This document shows positions 25,517-34,364 of a DNA stretch of 64,000 nucleotides, in pieces. The notes under the pieces are model-generated. The model was not told the origin of the DNA, did not search any database, and worked only from the letters and a program-made list of their open reading frames with translations. This stretch comes from Cystobacter ferrugineus (GTDB lineage Bacteria; Myxococcota; Myxococcia; Myxococcales; Myxococcaceae), in NCBI RefSeq assembly GCF_001887355.1, contig NZ_MPIN01000001.1:1-64000 (forward strand), given 5' to 3'. Both the position numbers and the translations under genes were made by a program. Numbering within the stretch: position 1 is the stretch's first letter; each line of letters opens with the position of its first letter.

Positions 25517-25560
25517 GGTGCTCGAGCACCGTGCGCCGGTGCGGAGGCACTCAGCGCACG
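25517..25560. terminator. Twin palindromes between convergent genes
   Basis: A perfect 14-bp palindrome GGTGCTCGAGCACC (25517-25530) is followed by CGTGCGC (25530-25536) pairing with GCGCACG (25554-25560). They lie between the stops of the TOPRIM gene (25508) and the oxidase gene (25574) and mark the right end of the accessory region. Confidence 0.5.
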
Positions 25561-25573
25561 GGCCCGAGGACCA

Positions 25574-27757
25574 CTACTGGGCCAGCAGCTTGTCCGGCGT
25601 GATGGGCAAGTCCCTCACCCGGATGCCCACCGCGTCGTAGACGGCGTTGGCGATCGCGGCGGAGACCCCGGTGGCGCCAATCTCTCCCAGGCCCTTGGCG
25701 CCCAGGGGACTCACCTTGTCGTCGAACTCGTCCACGAAGATGACGTCGAGCGCCGAGGGGATGTCCGCGTTCACCGGAATGGCCACCCCCGACAGGTTCT
25801 TCGACAGCCATCGGCCGAGCTTCGGCTCGTGCGCGCTCTGCTCCATGGCCGCCATGCCCCAGCCCCAGATCATCCCTCCGATGATCTGCGAGCGCGCCGT
25901 GCGCGGATTGATGATGCGGCCCACGCTGTAGGCCCCCACCATCCGCCGCAGGCGCAGCAGCCCCAATTCCGGATCCACCGCCACCTCGACGAACACCGCG
26001 CCGAACGTCCGCATCGCGTAGGGCGTGCCCAGGCCGCTCATGTTCGCGGCCTCTCCATTCGGCGCGAACTTCCCCTCGGCGGTCAGCTCGCTCAGCCCGG
26101 CCCGCCGCAGCACCTCGCCGAGCGGCCGTCCCGCGCCTCCTCCCTTGCGGCGCACCCTGCCGTCCCGGAGCTCGAGCTCCTCCGGGCGCAGATCGGCGGC
26201 GCGTGCCAGTTGCTCGCGGATCTTCGTCGCCGCGTCGAGGATCGCCGACCCAGTGCAGACAATCGTCGAGGAGCCATAGGTGGGCCCCGTGGTGGGCAGC
26301 CGTGAGTCTCCAGCCGTGAAGGTCACCGCCTCAACCGGGATGCCCAGGGACTCGGAGACGATCTGGGGCAGCGCGGTCAGGCCACCCGTGCCGATGTCCG
26401 CGCTGGAGCCTTCCAGCAGCGCCGTACCCTCCGCCCGGAGCCGGAGGCGCACCGTCGAGCCGAAGCGGAACGCCCCCATCGTGCAGTCCGCCATGCCGCA
26501 GCCGAGCAGCCAGTCGCCCTCGCGGGTTCCTCCCCTGGCGCGCGTGCGCCAGCCGAAGCGCCGCGCCCCCTCGTCGTAGGCCTCGCGCAGCTTCTTCGAC
26601 GACCAGGGCTTGCCATCCGCCGGATCGTTCTCCGCGTAGTTGAGCAGCCGGAAGTCGAGCGGATCGATACCCACCCGGCGCGACAGCTCGTCCACCGCGC
26701 AGCCCATGGCGAAGGAGCCCGGGCCCTCGACGGGGGCGCGCATCGGGCTGGGAATGTTGACGTGGCCCCGCCGCACCCGCTGGGACGTGCGCAGGGTGGG
26801 GGTCGCGTAGAGCGCCCGGCCCGCCTCGGTGGCGTACTCGACGTAGTCGTCGGACACGCTCGTCTGGTTGATGACGTCCTGCCCGATGCCCGTCAGCCGC
26901 CCCTCGGATGTCGCCCCGAGCGTGACCGTCTGTTCCACGCGCGGCTGATAGGAAACGTTGGCGTACATCTGCGCGCGCGTCAGCACGAGCTTCACCGGCC
27001 GCCCGGCCACCTTCGCCGCCGCCGCCGCCAGGAGCTCGTGCGGCCAGGTGTAGGCCTTGCAGCCAAAGCCACCCCCGGTATGGGGACAGATGACCCGGAC
27101 CTGCTCGGGCTTCAGGCCGAAGGCCTCCGCGAGCGTGCCCTGCGTGCCGGCGATGTGCTGCACGGAATCGAAGACCGTGAGCTGATCGCCGTCCCACCGC
27201 GCGAGCGTGGCGCAGGGCTCCATGGGGTTGTGGTGGCGGCTGGGCTGGGTGTAGCGCGCCTCGTGCCGCAGCGCCGCGGTGGCGAGCCCCGCGTCGAGGT
27301 CTCCCTTGGCGAAGTCGGCGGGGCCCATGATGTAGCCGCTTTCCCGCGGCACCACCGGCTCCCCGGCCCCCTGCGGAATGAACACGCCCGGCGCGTAGCC
27401 CACGCGCACCAGCCGCGCACCGTGCTCGGCCGCCTGCAACGTCTCGGCGAGCACGAGGGCCACGGGTTGTCCCTCGTGCCGGATTTCATCTCCCTGGAGG
27501 GGCATGAAGACACTCGCGGCGGGTGGCGCGGAGGCGCTCTTCAGCCGGGGCATGTCCCGAGCGGTGAGCACCCGCACCACGCCCGGGTGGGCGAGCGCCT
27601 CGGCCGTGTCGATCGACGTGACGCGCCCCGCGGGAATGGGCGCCGTCACGTAGACGGCGTGCAGCGCGTCGGGCAGCGGCTGATCGGCCGCGTAGCGCGC
27701 CCTGCCGGTGACCTTGTCCGCTCCATCCAATCGGGTGAGAGGCTTTCCCATGCTCAT
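25574..27757 (-). CDS. Molybdenum hydroxylase, large (molybdopterin) subunit
   Basis: 727 residues, xanthine-oxidase family, close in type to PaoC of the aldehyde oxidoreductase PaoABC. N-terminal Ald_Xan_dh hammerhead (RLDGADKVTGRARYAADQ.. LHAVYVTAPIPAGRV), then Mo-pterin binding segments HTGGGFGCKAYTWPHE and SMRAP-type PSPMRAPVEGPGSFAMGCAVDEL. The catalytic glutamate is in GAKGLGEIGATG near the C-terminus. It oxidises aldehydes or heterocycles with water as oxygen source; the substrate is unknown. Overlaps the FAD gene by 4 bp (ATGA). No signal peptide. The maturation chaperone (XdhC/PaoD) is not in this window. Confidence 0.93.
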   Translation of the reverse strand: MSMGKPLTRLDGADKVTGRARYAADQPLPDALHAVYVTAPIPAGRVTSIDTAEALAHPGVVRVLTARDMPRLKSASAPPAASVFMPLQGDEIRHEGQPVALVLAETLQAAEHGARLVRVGYAPGVFIPQGAGEPVVPRESGYIMGPADFAKGDLDAGLATAALRHEARYTQPSRHHNPMEPCATLARWDGDQLTVFDSVQHIAGTQGTLAEAFGLKPEQVRVICPHTGGGFGCKAYTWPHELLAAAAAKVAGRPVKLVLTRAQMYANVSYQPRVEQTVTLGATSEGRLTGIGQDVINQTSVSDDYVEYATEAGRALYATPTLRTSQRVRRGHVNIPSPMRAPVEGPGSFAMGCAVDELSRRVGIDPLDFRLLNYAENDPADGKPWSSKKLREAYDEGARRFGWRTRARGGTREGDWLLGCGMADCTMGAFRFGSTVRLRLRAEGTALLEGSSADIGTGGLTALPQIVSESLGIPVEAVTFTAGDSRLPTTGPTYGSSTIVCTGSAILDAATKIREQLARAADLRPEELELRDGRVRRKGGGAGRPLGEVLRRAGLSELTAEGKFAPNGEAANMSGLGTPYAMRTFGAVFVEVAVDPELGLLRLRRMVGAYSVGRIINPRTARSQIIGGMIWGWGMAAMEQSAHEPKLGRWLSKNLSGVAIPVNADIPSALDVIFVDEFDDKVSPLGAKGLGEIGATGVSAAIANAVYDAVGIRVRDLPITPDKLLAQ

Positions 27758-28740
27758 GACGCACCTCGCGCCGCATCGCGCACCGCCCGGGCCGCCGCGT
27801 TGCGGGCCAGGGGAATCTTGAAACCGTTGTGTTCGAGCGCGCGCGCCTCGGTGAACCCGAGCGCGAGCGCCGCCTGGGCCTCCTTGCTGTCGGGCCGGGT
27901 GCCCACCAGCGCCCGTTCCGCCTCCACGAGCCGCCAGGGCTTCATCGCCACCGAGCCCAGCGCCACGCGTGCCGAGCGGATGATGCCGTTCTCCAGGGTG
28001 AGGGCCGCGGCGGCGGAGACGAGCGCGTACTCGTAGGACTCGCGCTCGCGGACCTTGATGTAGGCGGAGTGGGGCGCGGGAGCCGCCAGCTCCACGGCGA
28101 CGATCAGCTCTCCCGGCTCGAGCACGTGGTGCTTCTCGGGAGCCTGCCCGGGCAGGACGTGGAACTCACCGATCGGAATGCGACGGCCCCCCTTGGGTCG
28201 CTCGGTGATGACGACGGCGTCCAGGGCGGCGAGGGCCACCGCTGGATCCGACGGCTGGGTGGCCACGCAGGCATCGGTCCACCCGAAGAGCGCGTGCCGT
28301 TCGTTGGAGCCGTGACGCGCGGCACATCCGCTACCGGCGACGCGCTTGTTGCAGGGGAGGGTCTCCTCGGCCCGGAAATAGGGACAGCGGGTGCGCTGGA
28401 GCAGGTTGCCGCCGATCGTCGCCAGGTTGCGGATCTGCGGAGAGGCCGCCTTGAGGATGGCCTGGGAGAGCACCGGGTAGTCCCGCACCATGGCCTCGTG
28501 TTCACCGATGTCGGAGAGCCGGGCGAGCGCGCCCAGCCGCAGGCCGCCCCCGGCGATGCGCTCGATGCGCTCCAGGCCCTCGACACGGCCGATGTCGACG
28601 AGCGCCGCCGGGGCGATGATTCCCAGGCGCATCCAGTTGAGCAGCTCGGTGCCTCCCGCGAGGAACGAGGTCTCCGGCTTCGACGCGGCCTCGAGCGCCT
28701 GCCGCGGGGACGTGGCGCGGGAATAGTCGAAGGGTCGCAT
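27754..28740 (-). CDS. Molybdenum hydroxylase, FAD-binding subunit with extra 4Fe-4S cysteines
   Basis: 328 residues. Starts MRPFDYSRATSPRQALEAA; FAD-binding FLAGGTELLNWMRLG and ATIGGNLLQRTRCPYF. After that it carries the PaoB/4-hydroxybenzoyl-CoA-reductase insert with four cysteines (RCPYFR, PCNKRV, SGCAARH, DACVAT) that hold an additional 4Fe-4S cluster, absent from ordinary xanthine dehydrogenases. C-terminal CO_deh_flav domain (SAAAALTLENGIIRSARVALGSVAMKPW). Start overlaps the 2Fe-2S gene's stop (TGATG). Middle gene of a three-gene operon. Confidence 0.93.
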   Translation of the reverse strand: MRPFDYSRATSPRQALEAASKPETSFLAGGTELLNWMRLGIIAPAALVDIGRVEGLERIERIAGGGLRLGALARLSDIGEHEAMVRDYPVLSQAILKAASPQIRNLATIGGNLLQRTRCPYFRAEETLPCNKRVAGSGCAARHGSNERHALFGWTDACVATQPSDPAVALAALDAVVITERPKGGRRIPIGEFHVLPGQAPEKHHVLEPGELIVAVELAAPAPHSAYIKVRERESYEYALVSAAAALTLENGIIRSARVALGSVAMKPWRLVEAERALVGTRPDSKEAQAALALGFTEARALEHNGFKIPLARNAAARAVRDAARGAS

Positions 28741-29243
28741 CAGGGCACCTCGGCCTTCCTGGCCGCCGCCCGGACGGCCTCGACGATCTGGGGGTAGCAG
28801 GCGCAGCGACACAGGTTGCCGCTCATCCACTCACGAATCTCCGCCTCGCCGCGCGTGTGCCCCTCGGCGATGCAGGCCGTCGCGCTCATCACCTGGCCCG
28901 GCGTGCAGAAGCCACACTGGAGGCCGTCATGGTCGATGAAGGCTCGCTGCACGGTGGTGAGCTCTCCATCCCGGGCCAGCCCCTCGATGGTCGTCACCTC
29001 GCGCCCGTCCGCCTGCACGGCCAGCACGAGGCAGCCATTCACCCGGCGGCCGTCGAGATGGACCGTGCACGCGCCGCACTCGCCCTGGTTGCAGCCCTTC
29101 TTCGTTCCGGTCAGGTGGAGCTGTTCGCGGAGCAGATCGAGCAGCGTGGTCCGGACATCGACGGTCACGCTCCGGCGCTCTCCATTCAGGACGACGGTAA
29201 TGTTTCGCGTCCACTTCGAGATGCTGGGATCAGGGGGACTCAC
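28740..29243 (-). CDS. Molybdenum hydroxylase, 2Fe-2S subunit
   Basis: 167 residues. The plant-type 2Fe-2S cluster motif is KKGCNQGECGACTVHLDG..NGCL; the second cluster is GLQCGFCTPGQVMSA and NLCRCACYPQIVEAV. The start is a GTG at 29243 (MSPPDPSISKWTRNITVVLNG) with AAGGAG 7 bp before it. Unlike E. coli PaoA there is no Tat signal peptide, so the enzyme is probably cytoplasmic. First gene of the operon, divergent from the methyltransferase gene with about 100 bp between them. Confidence 0.93.
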   Translation of the reverse strand: MSPPDPSISKWTRNITVVLNGERRSVTVDVRTTLLDLLREQLHLTGTKKGCNQGECGACTVHLDGRRVNGCLVLAVQADGREVTTIEGLARDGELTTVQRAFIDHDGLQCGFCTPGQVMSATACIAEGHTRGEAEIREWMSGNLCRCACYPQIVEAVRAAARKAEVP

Positions 29244-29346
29244 GCACGCTCTCCTTGATGAACACGGCCGGAGCAATGTGGGCAGCCGGGTCCTGCTGAC
29301 GAAGCTTCGAAAGCAACCGGAGGGTGGCCTGGGATAGGGTCTGGCG

Positions 29347-30159
29347 GTGACTTCGAGCGAACAGGGCCGTGTGCCCCTGGCGGTGACGACGAGCGGCAAG
29401 CCGCGGGAGAGCCTGATCCTCCAGGCCCGCGAGGCCGCTCGGGCCTGGGGCCTGCCCTTTATTCCCCGGCGCAAGAAGGAGCCGCTCGGCCCGCTGCTCG
29501 CGACCGCGGCCGAGGCCCTGCTCGTCTTCGAGCGCGAGGGCGAGGTGTCACTCTGGGATTCGGAGAACTCCTTCAGCTTCAACCCGGGCATGGCGCACCT
29601 GCGCCGGTTGCGCTGGCTCGAGGGCGATCGCGGTGACGCCCTGGCGCGCGTGGCCGAGTTGCGCGCGGGGGACCACGTGCTCGACTGCACGTTGGGGCTC
29701 GGCCAGGACGCGCTCGTGGCGGCGGTGGTGGTGGGCCAGCAGGGGAGGGTGGTGGCGCTGGAGAAGAGCCTCGCGCTGTACGCCGTGGTCTCCGAGGGCC
29801 TGAAGACCTACGACGCCGGCCCCGAGTCCTGCCGCGTGGAGCCGGTGCACACCGACGCGCACGCGTACCTGCGCACGCTGCCCCCGGGCTCCTTCGATGT
29901 CGTCTTCTTCGATCCGATGTTCGAGAAGCCCAAGAAGTCCCAGCCGGCCTTCGAGATGCTCCGGCGCTTCGCCGAGCACGCCCCCCTGACGCCCGAGGTG
30001 CTGGAGGAGGCGCGGCGCGTGGCGCGGCGGTGGGTGGTGGTCAAGGGCGCCAAACACTCGGAGGACCTGCGGAAGCTGGGGCTCGAGGCCGAGCCCGGCT
30101 CGCGCTACACCTCGGTCATCTGGGGCCGTGTTCCCGCGCTGCCGCCCACGCGGGAGTGA
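29347..30159 (+). CDS. RsmJ-like SAM-dependent methyltransferase
   Basis: 270 residues. The N-terminus has VPLAVTTSGKPRESLILQAREAARAWGLPFIPRRKKEPLG, then the Rossmann SAM site HVLDCTLGLGQDALVAAVVVG with VVALEKSLALYAVV, and the motif IV-like FDVVFFDPMFEKPKKS. This layout matches RsmJ (16S rRNA m2G methyltransferase, D-P-M-F signature), though the N-terminal part is unlike the E. coli protein, so the RNA target is only likely. GTG start at 29347. Convergent with the nucleotidase gene, the two stops only 3 bp apart. Confidence 0.78.
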   Translation: MTSSEQGRVPLAVTTSGKPRESLILQAREAARAWGLPFIPRRKKEPLGPLLATAAEALLVFEREGEVSLWDSENSFSFNPGMAHLRRLRWLEGDRGDALARVAELRAGDHVLDCTLGLGQDALVAAVVVGQQGRVVALEKSLALYAVVSEGLKTYDAGPESCRVEPVHTDAHAYLRTLPPGSFDVVFFDPMFEKPKKSQPAFEMLRRFAEHAPLTPEVLEEARRVARRWVVVKGAKHSEDLRKLGLEAEPGSRYTSVIWGRVPALPPTRE

Positions 30160-30162
30160 GCC

Positions 30163-31875
30163 TCAGCCGTCACCCGGAGGAACGCCCTCGCCGCCCTCGG
30201 GGGACAGCTTCGCGCTCCACGCGCCCGCCTGCTCATGGGGCATCAGGTCGCGCGACGAGCGGTAGTACTGCAGGGGCGAGTCGTAGAGGAAGTTGGACAC
30301 CCGGCTCGTGTACAGGCACGCGTAGCGCTCCACCTGCTCGCCGAACCGGCTGTTCTCGCTGCCCTCCTTGAAGAGCAGTCCCCAGTACGGGTTGAAGCCT
30401 TCCTCCACCTCGCGCTCGAGCGCGTCGGCGATCTCCGTCGCCTCGCGCAGGGCCCGGCGCAGCGTGTCCAGCGCCGCCTTCGTCTCGCGCCGTTGCTCCT
30501 CCTGCTTCGCCTGGACCTCGGCCGTGAGGCCCCCGCGCTCCAGCGCGCGATCCAACCGATTGAGCAAGCCCTTGTGGTCGCCGACCTCTTCCTCCAGCCG
30601 CGCGCGCGTGCGCTCCACCTCGGCCAGTTGTTCAATCCGCTCGCGCTGGCCGTACGTGTAGGTGATCTCGTCCTCGATCTCCTGGACGATCATGCACGTG
30701 CGCCACAGCGAGGTCTTCTTGGACTTGAGGATGTCGCCGTAGATGTGGTCGCCCACGTAGAGGATGCGCTCGCCCGAGCGGCGCGTGTACTGCTCGAACT
30801 GCACCAGGTTGCCGCCCTGGTACACCTTGCCGCGCTCCAGGCCCGAGGCCTCGCCCACCACGCGCGCCTCCTCTCCGGGCCCGGCCACCTCCAGCTCCAG
30901 GAAGGGCCGCTGCTCGGCGAAGAAGGCCGGCTTGGCGGCGAGCGTCACCACGTAGTCGAAGTAGTTGCGCCAGCTCGGGTACTCCGCGAGCTGCCCGTCC
31001 AGCAGGTAGCGCATCACCGCGTCCGTGTAGTCCCAGGCCGAGTTGGTCAGCAGGAACAGCCGCTTGCCGCCCGAGCGCAGCTTGTGCAGCGCGGGGCCCA
31101 GCTCGGGGTCCTGGAAGACGTAGCGCGACAAGTCCTTGCGCACCTCGCGCTTGAGCGAGTTGTCGCGGTGCACCGTGTCGATGGCCTCGCGGATGTCGTC
31201 GTACAGCCGGCCGTAGTCCACGCGCTGGCCGAGCGACTCGAGCAGCTCGATGATGCTGGCGAAGAGCCAGGCCTCCGGCAGGGCGAAGAGCGTGTCGATC
31301 CACGCGAAGCGCGGCTCCCTCAGCCGCACGCGCTGGTTGCGGTAGAGCGTGTGCCACACCTCGCGATTGAGCGGCCGCAGTCCGTGCCAGGCCCGCCCCA
31401 CGTAGCCGAAGCGGTCCATCTTCAGCAGGTTGCCGTTCTCCTTGTCCACGGCCAGCCCGCGCATGACGAAGTGGTGGTCGTACTGCAGGTGGCCGATGAC
31501 GGACGGGTAGCCGCGCTCGCTGATGAGCCTGGCGAGCGTCATGTCATAGGCGAGCTCTTCCAGCCGGCGCATGTGGTAGATGGCCAGCGTGTAGTCCATG
31601 TCGAAGCCGACCAGCTCGATGCCCGACATGCGCAGGTTGCGGTTGACGAAGATGTCGCGCGCGCGGGGCCCCTCGTGCGGCCCGTGCCGCGGGACATTCA
31701 GCAGACGATGCAGCTCGGTGTCGGAGAGGAGGGCCTGGGCGCGGCGCTCGGCTTCCTCGGCGTGGGCCTGGCTGCGCGAGGAGCGGAAGCTGCCGTGAAG
31801 CGGATCCGAGGTCGTCGGACTGCCGGGGATGGGGCCAGTCGGAGAGAGTTTGGAAGACAAGGGACAGACAGACAT
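30163..31875 (-). CDS. HAD-superfamily 5'-nucleotidase (HAD-IG)
   Basis: 570 residues, the size of the cytosolic purine 5'-nucleotidase-like family. HAD motif I is GFDMDYTLAIY (Asp92, Asp94); motif II is LFLLTNSAWDYTDAVM; motif III/IV lies in ILYVGDHIYGDILKSKK. A long coiled-coil (YGQRERIEQLAEVERTRARLEEEVGDHKGLLNRLDRALERG...) occupies about residues 405-490. It dephosphorylates nucleoside monophosphates in the cytoplasm. ATG at 31875; the region before the DxDxT motif is longer than usual, so a later start is possible. Confidence 0.88.
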   Translation of the reverse strand: MSVCPLSSKLSPTGPIPGSPTTSDPLHGSFRSSRSQAHAEEAERRAQALLSDTELHRLLNVPRHGPHEGPRARDIFVNRNLRMSGIELVGFDMDYTLAIYHMRRLEELAYDMTLARLISERGYPSVIGHLQYDHHFVMRGLAVDKENGNLLKMDRFGYVGRAWHGLRPLNREVWHTLYRNQRVRLREPRFAWIDTLFALPEAWLFASIIELLESLGQRVDYGRLYDDIREAIDTVHRDNSLKREVRKDLSRYVFQDPELGPALHKLRSGGKRLFLLTNSAWDYTDAVMRYLLDGQLAEYPSWRNYFDYVVTLAAKPAFFAEQRPFLELEVAGPGEEARVVGEASGLERGKVYQGGNLVQFEQYTRRSGERILYVGDHIYGDILKSKKTSLWRTCMIVQEIEDEITYTYGQRERIEQLAEVERTRARLEEEVGDHKGLLNRLDRALERGGLTAEVQAKQEEQRRETKAALDTLRRALREATEIADALEREVEEGFNPYWGLLFKEGSENSRFGEQVERYACLYTSRVSNFLYDSPLQYYRSSRDLMPHEQAGAWSAKLSPEGGEGVPPGDG

Positions 31876-31934
31876 AGCACGCGGCCCGGGGGGTCAACCA
31901 CCAACCCCGGGGTCCGCGTCCCCGTGTCCACCCC

Positions 31935-32555
31935 TCACTGGATGTTGCAGATGGGATCCACCGGCTGCTGCGTGCAGTCCACCATGCGCGGCTTGCCCGT
32001 GAGGCCGTCCACCTGGAGCACGTGATCGAGCTTGCCGTCCTTGCTCTGGGTGATCCGCAGGGGCTGCTGGGGCGGCTGTCCCGCCACCTGGCACGTGGCG
32101 CTGCCCGGGGCCTGGTAGCGGGGCGCTCCGCCCCGGCCCAGCCAGCACAGGCCGTTGAGGGCCGACGCGTCCAGGGTGGCGGGGATGGAGATGGCCTCTC
32201 CCTGCGCCACGCACTCGCAGCCGCCCTTGCCACAGGCGTTGGTCAGACAGGCATTCGCGGGGCACGAGTCACCCCAGCGGTGGGCCGCGTCGCAAGGCAA
32301 CTGCTCCCAGCGCAGGAGGGTGCTGCCCATGACGTTGGTGGCCACGGACAACCGCACCGGGTACTGGCTCGTGCGCGCGTACGTGCGGGCCTGGTTGGCC
32401 AGGGAGGAGATCTCCCGGAGCGCGTTGCGCTCGCTCTGGCGGCGCTTGACGATGTCCATGTTCATCACGGCCATCGAGGCGAACACGCCCGCGATCGCCA
32501 CCGTCACCAGGATCTCCAGGGTGGTGAGTCCCGCGCGAGCACGTCTCGTCTTCAT
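31935..32555 (-). CDS. fimU: Minor pilin FimU/FimT type
   Basis: 206 residues. Prepilin leader MKTRRARAG is cut before LTTLEILVTVAIAG, with the required Gly9 and Glu at mature position 5. The single N-terminal helix precedes a globular domain with eight or more cysteines (LPCDAAHRWGDSCPANACLTNACGKGGCEC), so several disulfides are likely. It belongs to the priming complex that starts type IVa pilus assembly and sits at the tip with PilY1. The ATG overlaps the pilW stop by 4 bp. Last gene of the cluster. Confidence 0.88.
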   Translation of the reverse strand: MKTRRARAGLTTLEILVTVAIAGVFASMAVMNMDIVKRRQSERNALREISSLANQARTYARTSQYPVRLSVATNVMGSTLLRWEQLPCDAAHRWGDSCPANACLTNACGKGGCECVAQGEAISIPATLDASALNGLCWLGRGGAPRYQAPGSATCQVAGQPPQQPLRITQSKDGKLDHVLQVDGLTGKPRMVDCTQQPVDPICNIQ

Positions 32556-33826
32556 TGCAGCACTCCCGCCAGGGCGAAGTTGCGCGGCATGATCTCCAGG
32601 GTGGAGGAGCGCCGCTTGTAACCATCCTGCGGATGCTCATCCGCATCGAGGATGTACTCGCCAGCGCCATCCTTGCGGATGAGCGACGAGTCCAGGCGCG
32701 CCGTGCGGGTGATGACCTGCACCTGCACCATGCGCACGCGGCTCATCAACGCGTCGCGCGCGGTGGGCGAATTGTTCGGGTCCGCCGCCCACCCCCCGGG
32801 CACCAGGGGGCCACACGTCGCGTCCGTGCACCTCTCGAGGTGCGGGCGCTCGGGCGCGGTGTTCGGGAACCACAGCACGGTCGACTTCGGCGACTTGAGG
32901 TCCTCCATCACGCCCAGGCGCAGCCGGATCATCTCGACGTCGTGCGACAGGGTCACCCACTCGGGGGCGCTGGCGGGATTGGCGACCGAGGGAATGTCCC
33001 TGCGCTCCAGCACGGGCGTGCCGGTCCTCCAATTGACGCGGAAGGCCGAGCCGCGCATGAGGAGGATGAAACCGCCGGAGCGGTCCGCCCCCCAGTAATC
33101 CCACGCATCGTTGGGACGCTGGCCGGGGGACAGGCTCTGGCACGGGTTGTTGTTCGAGGCCCGGCCCTCGGTGATGCCCGGGCTGACCACGATGCGCGCG
33201 TAGGGGGCCGACGCATCCTGGTTCACCGCCGTCACCCGCATGATGCACGCGATGCGCGTCTTGGGTTTGACGACCATGACCAGCCGGTTCAAGAGGCCGA
33301 CGGGCACCGTGCTCGCGCACAGCTCGTTGCCCGAGCGGTACAGGTCCGAGGCGTTGGCCGCGTGGGTGCACAGCGTCAGGGGCACCATGCCAATCGGCGC
33401 GCCGCCGTTGACGGCCTCCGAGTCCCAGCTCCACACCTGGAGCACGTCCGAGATGCGTCCGGCATAGGCGCCCGTGGGGGGCGCGAAGGTGGGATCCGCG
33501 GGGAACGCCCCCGTTCCGTCGAAGCGCTCCTCTGGGCTGACGTTGATGGCGTAGCGCACGTCGTCGTTGCCGGCCTGCTGCCTGCCGAACACCATGCGCG
33601 CGCTGCCCACGCCCATGCCCGCGCGTTGCAGCTCCACCACGAGCATCTCGCGCACGGCGCGCAGGGTGTTCTGCGCCTCCATCAGCGATTCCTCGAACGT
33701 GCCGCGCCGCTGCAGCTCCGCGGCGCTCCACAGCGCCGCCGCGAGCACGATGAGCGACAGGGAGCTGGCCACCATCAGCTCCAGCAGCGTGAAGCCCCGG
33801 CGAGGGGAGGGCGTGCGCGGCTTCAT
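32552..33826 (-). CDS. pilW: Minor pilin PilW
   Basis: 424 residues, in the PilW size range. Class III signal MKPRTPSPRRG then FTLLELMVASSLSLIVLAAALWSAAELQ with Glu5; the following FEESLMEAQNTLRAVREMLVVELQRAGMGVG is the family's amphipathic continuation. The large C-terminal domain includes DVEMIRLRLGV and RVRMVQVQVITRTARLD as in other PilW proteins. Overlaps pilV by 4 bp and fimU by 4 bp, so strict stoichiometric expression is likely. Confidence 0.9.
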   Translation of the reverse strand: MKPRTPSPRRGFTLLELMVASSLSLIVLAAALWSAAELQRRGTFEESLMEAQNTLRAVREMLVVELQRAGMGVGSARMVFGRQQAGNDDVRYAINVSPEERFDGTGAFPADPTFAPPTGAYAGRISDVLQVWSWDSEAVNGGAPIGMVPLTLCTHAANASDLYRSGNELCASTVPVGLLNRLVMVVKPKTRIACIMRVTAVNQDASAPYARIVVSPGITEGRASNNNPCQSLSPGQRPNDAWDYWGADRSGGFILLMRGSAFRVNWRTGTPVLERRDIPSVANPASAPEWVTLSHDVEMIRLRLGVMEDLKSPKSTVLWFPNTAPERPHLERCTDATCGPLVPGGWAADPNNSPTARDALMSRVRMVQVQVITRTARLDSSLIRKDGAGEYILDADEHPQDGYKRRSSTLEIMPRNFALAGVLQ

Positions 33827-34350
33827 GGCCCCACCCGCGTCTGCAGTGCCACGGCGTGGTACTCGTCGCGGCTCAGCTCGTCCTGCCAGCTCACCGTCAC
33901 GCGCACGTTGAGCGTGTTCTTCAAGGTCATTCCCGCGACCTGGCGGTCCAAGGCCGGACTCCCTTTTTCACCGCCCTCGAAGGGCGGATCCACGTCGATC
34001 GTCACCCGGTAGGGACGCGCCACTTCCGGGTTCGCCCCGGCCGCGGGCGGCGTCTCGGAGGGGATGCCGCTGGCGTTCCAGTACAGGGTGACGGGAGGGT
34101 CGGTCTCCAGTTTCACGATGTCCGCGCAGGGGTTGACCTCCTCATCGGCCTTGCACCCCATGCGGGTGACGCGCTCCAGCCACCACTCGGCGATGGTGTA
34201 GGCCTGGGCCTGGGCGAGGTTGCGCCGGTTGAGCCGCACGATGGACACCACGGTGCTGGCGACCACGCCGATGCCCAGGATGAGCACCGCCGCGGTCATC
34301 AAGGTCTCCAGCAGCGTGATGCCACGCCGGCGCCGCGAGGGCCGCATCAT
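33823..34350 (-). CDS. pilV: Minor pilin PilV
   Basis: 175 residues from tandem ATG codons (34350 and 34347), preceded by GGAGG 9 bp upstream. Prepilin leader MMRPSRRRRG then ITLLETLMTAAVLILGIGVVASTVVSIVRLNRRN with Glu5. Short C-terminal beta domain with one cysteine pair. It lies 14 bp after pilY1. Part of the four-minor-pilin set (PilX, PilV, PilW, FimU) that primes pilus extension. Confidence 0.88.
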   Translation of the reverse strand: MMRPSRRRRGITLLETLMTAAVLILGIGVVASTVVSIVRLNRRNLAQAQAYTIAEWWLERVTRMGCKADEEVNPCADIVKLETDPPVTLYWNASGIPSETPPAAGANPEVARPYRVTIDVDPPFEGGEKGSPALDRQVAGMTLKNTLNVRVTVSWQDELSRDEYHAVALQTRVGP

Positions 34351-34364
34351 GCTTGCCCGCCTCC

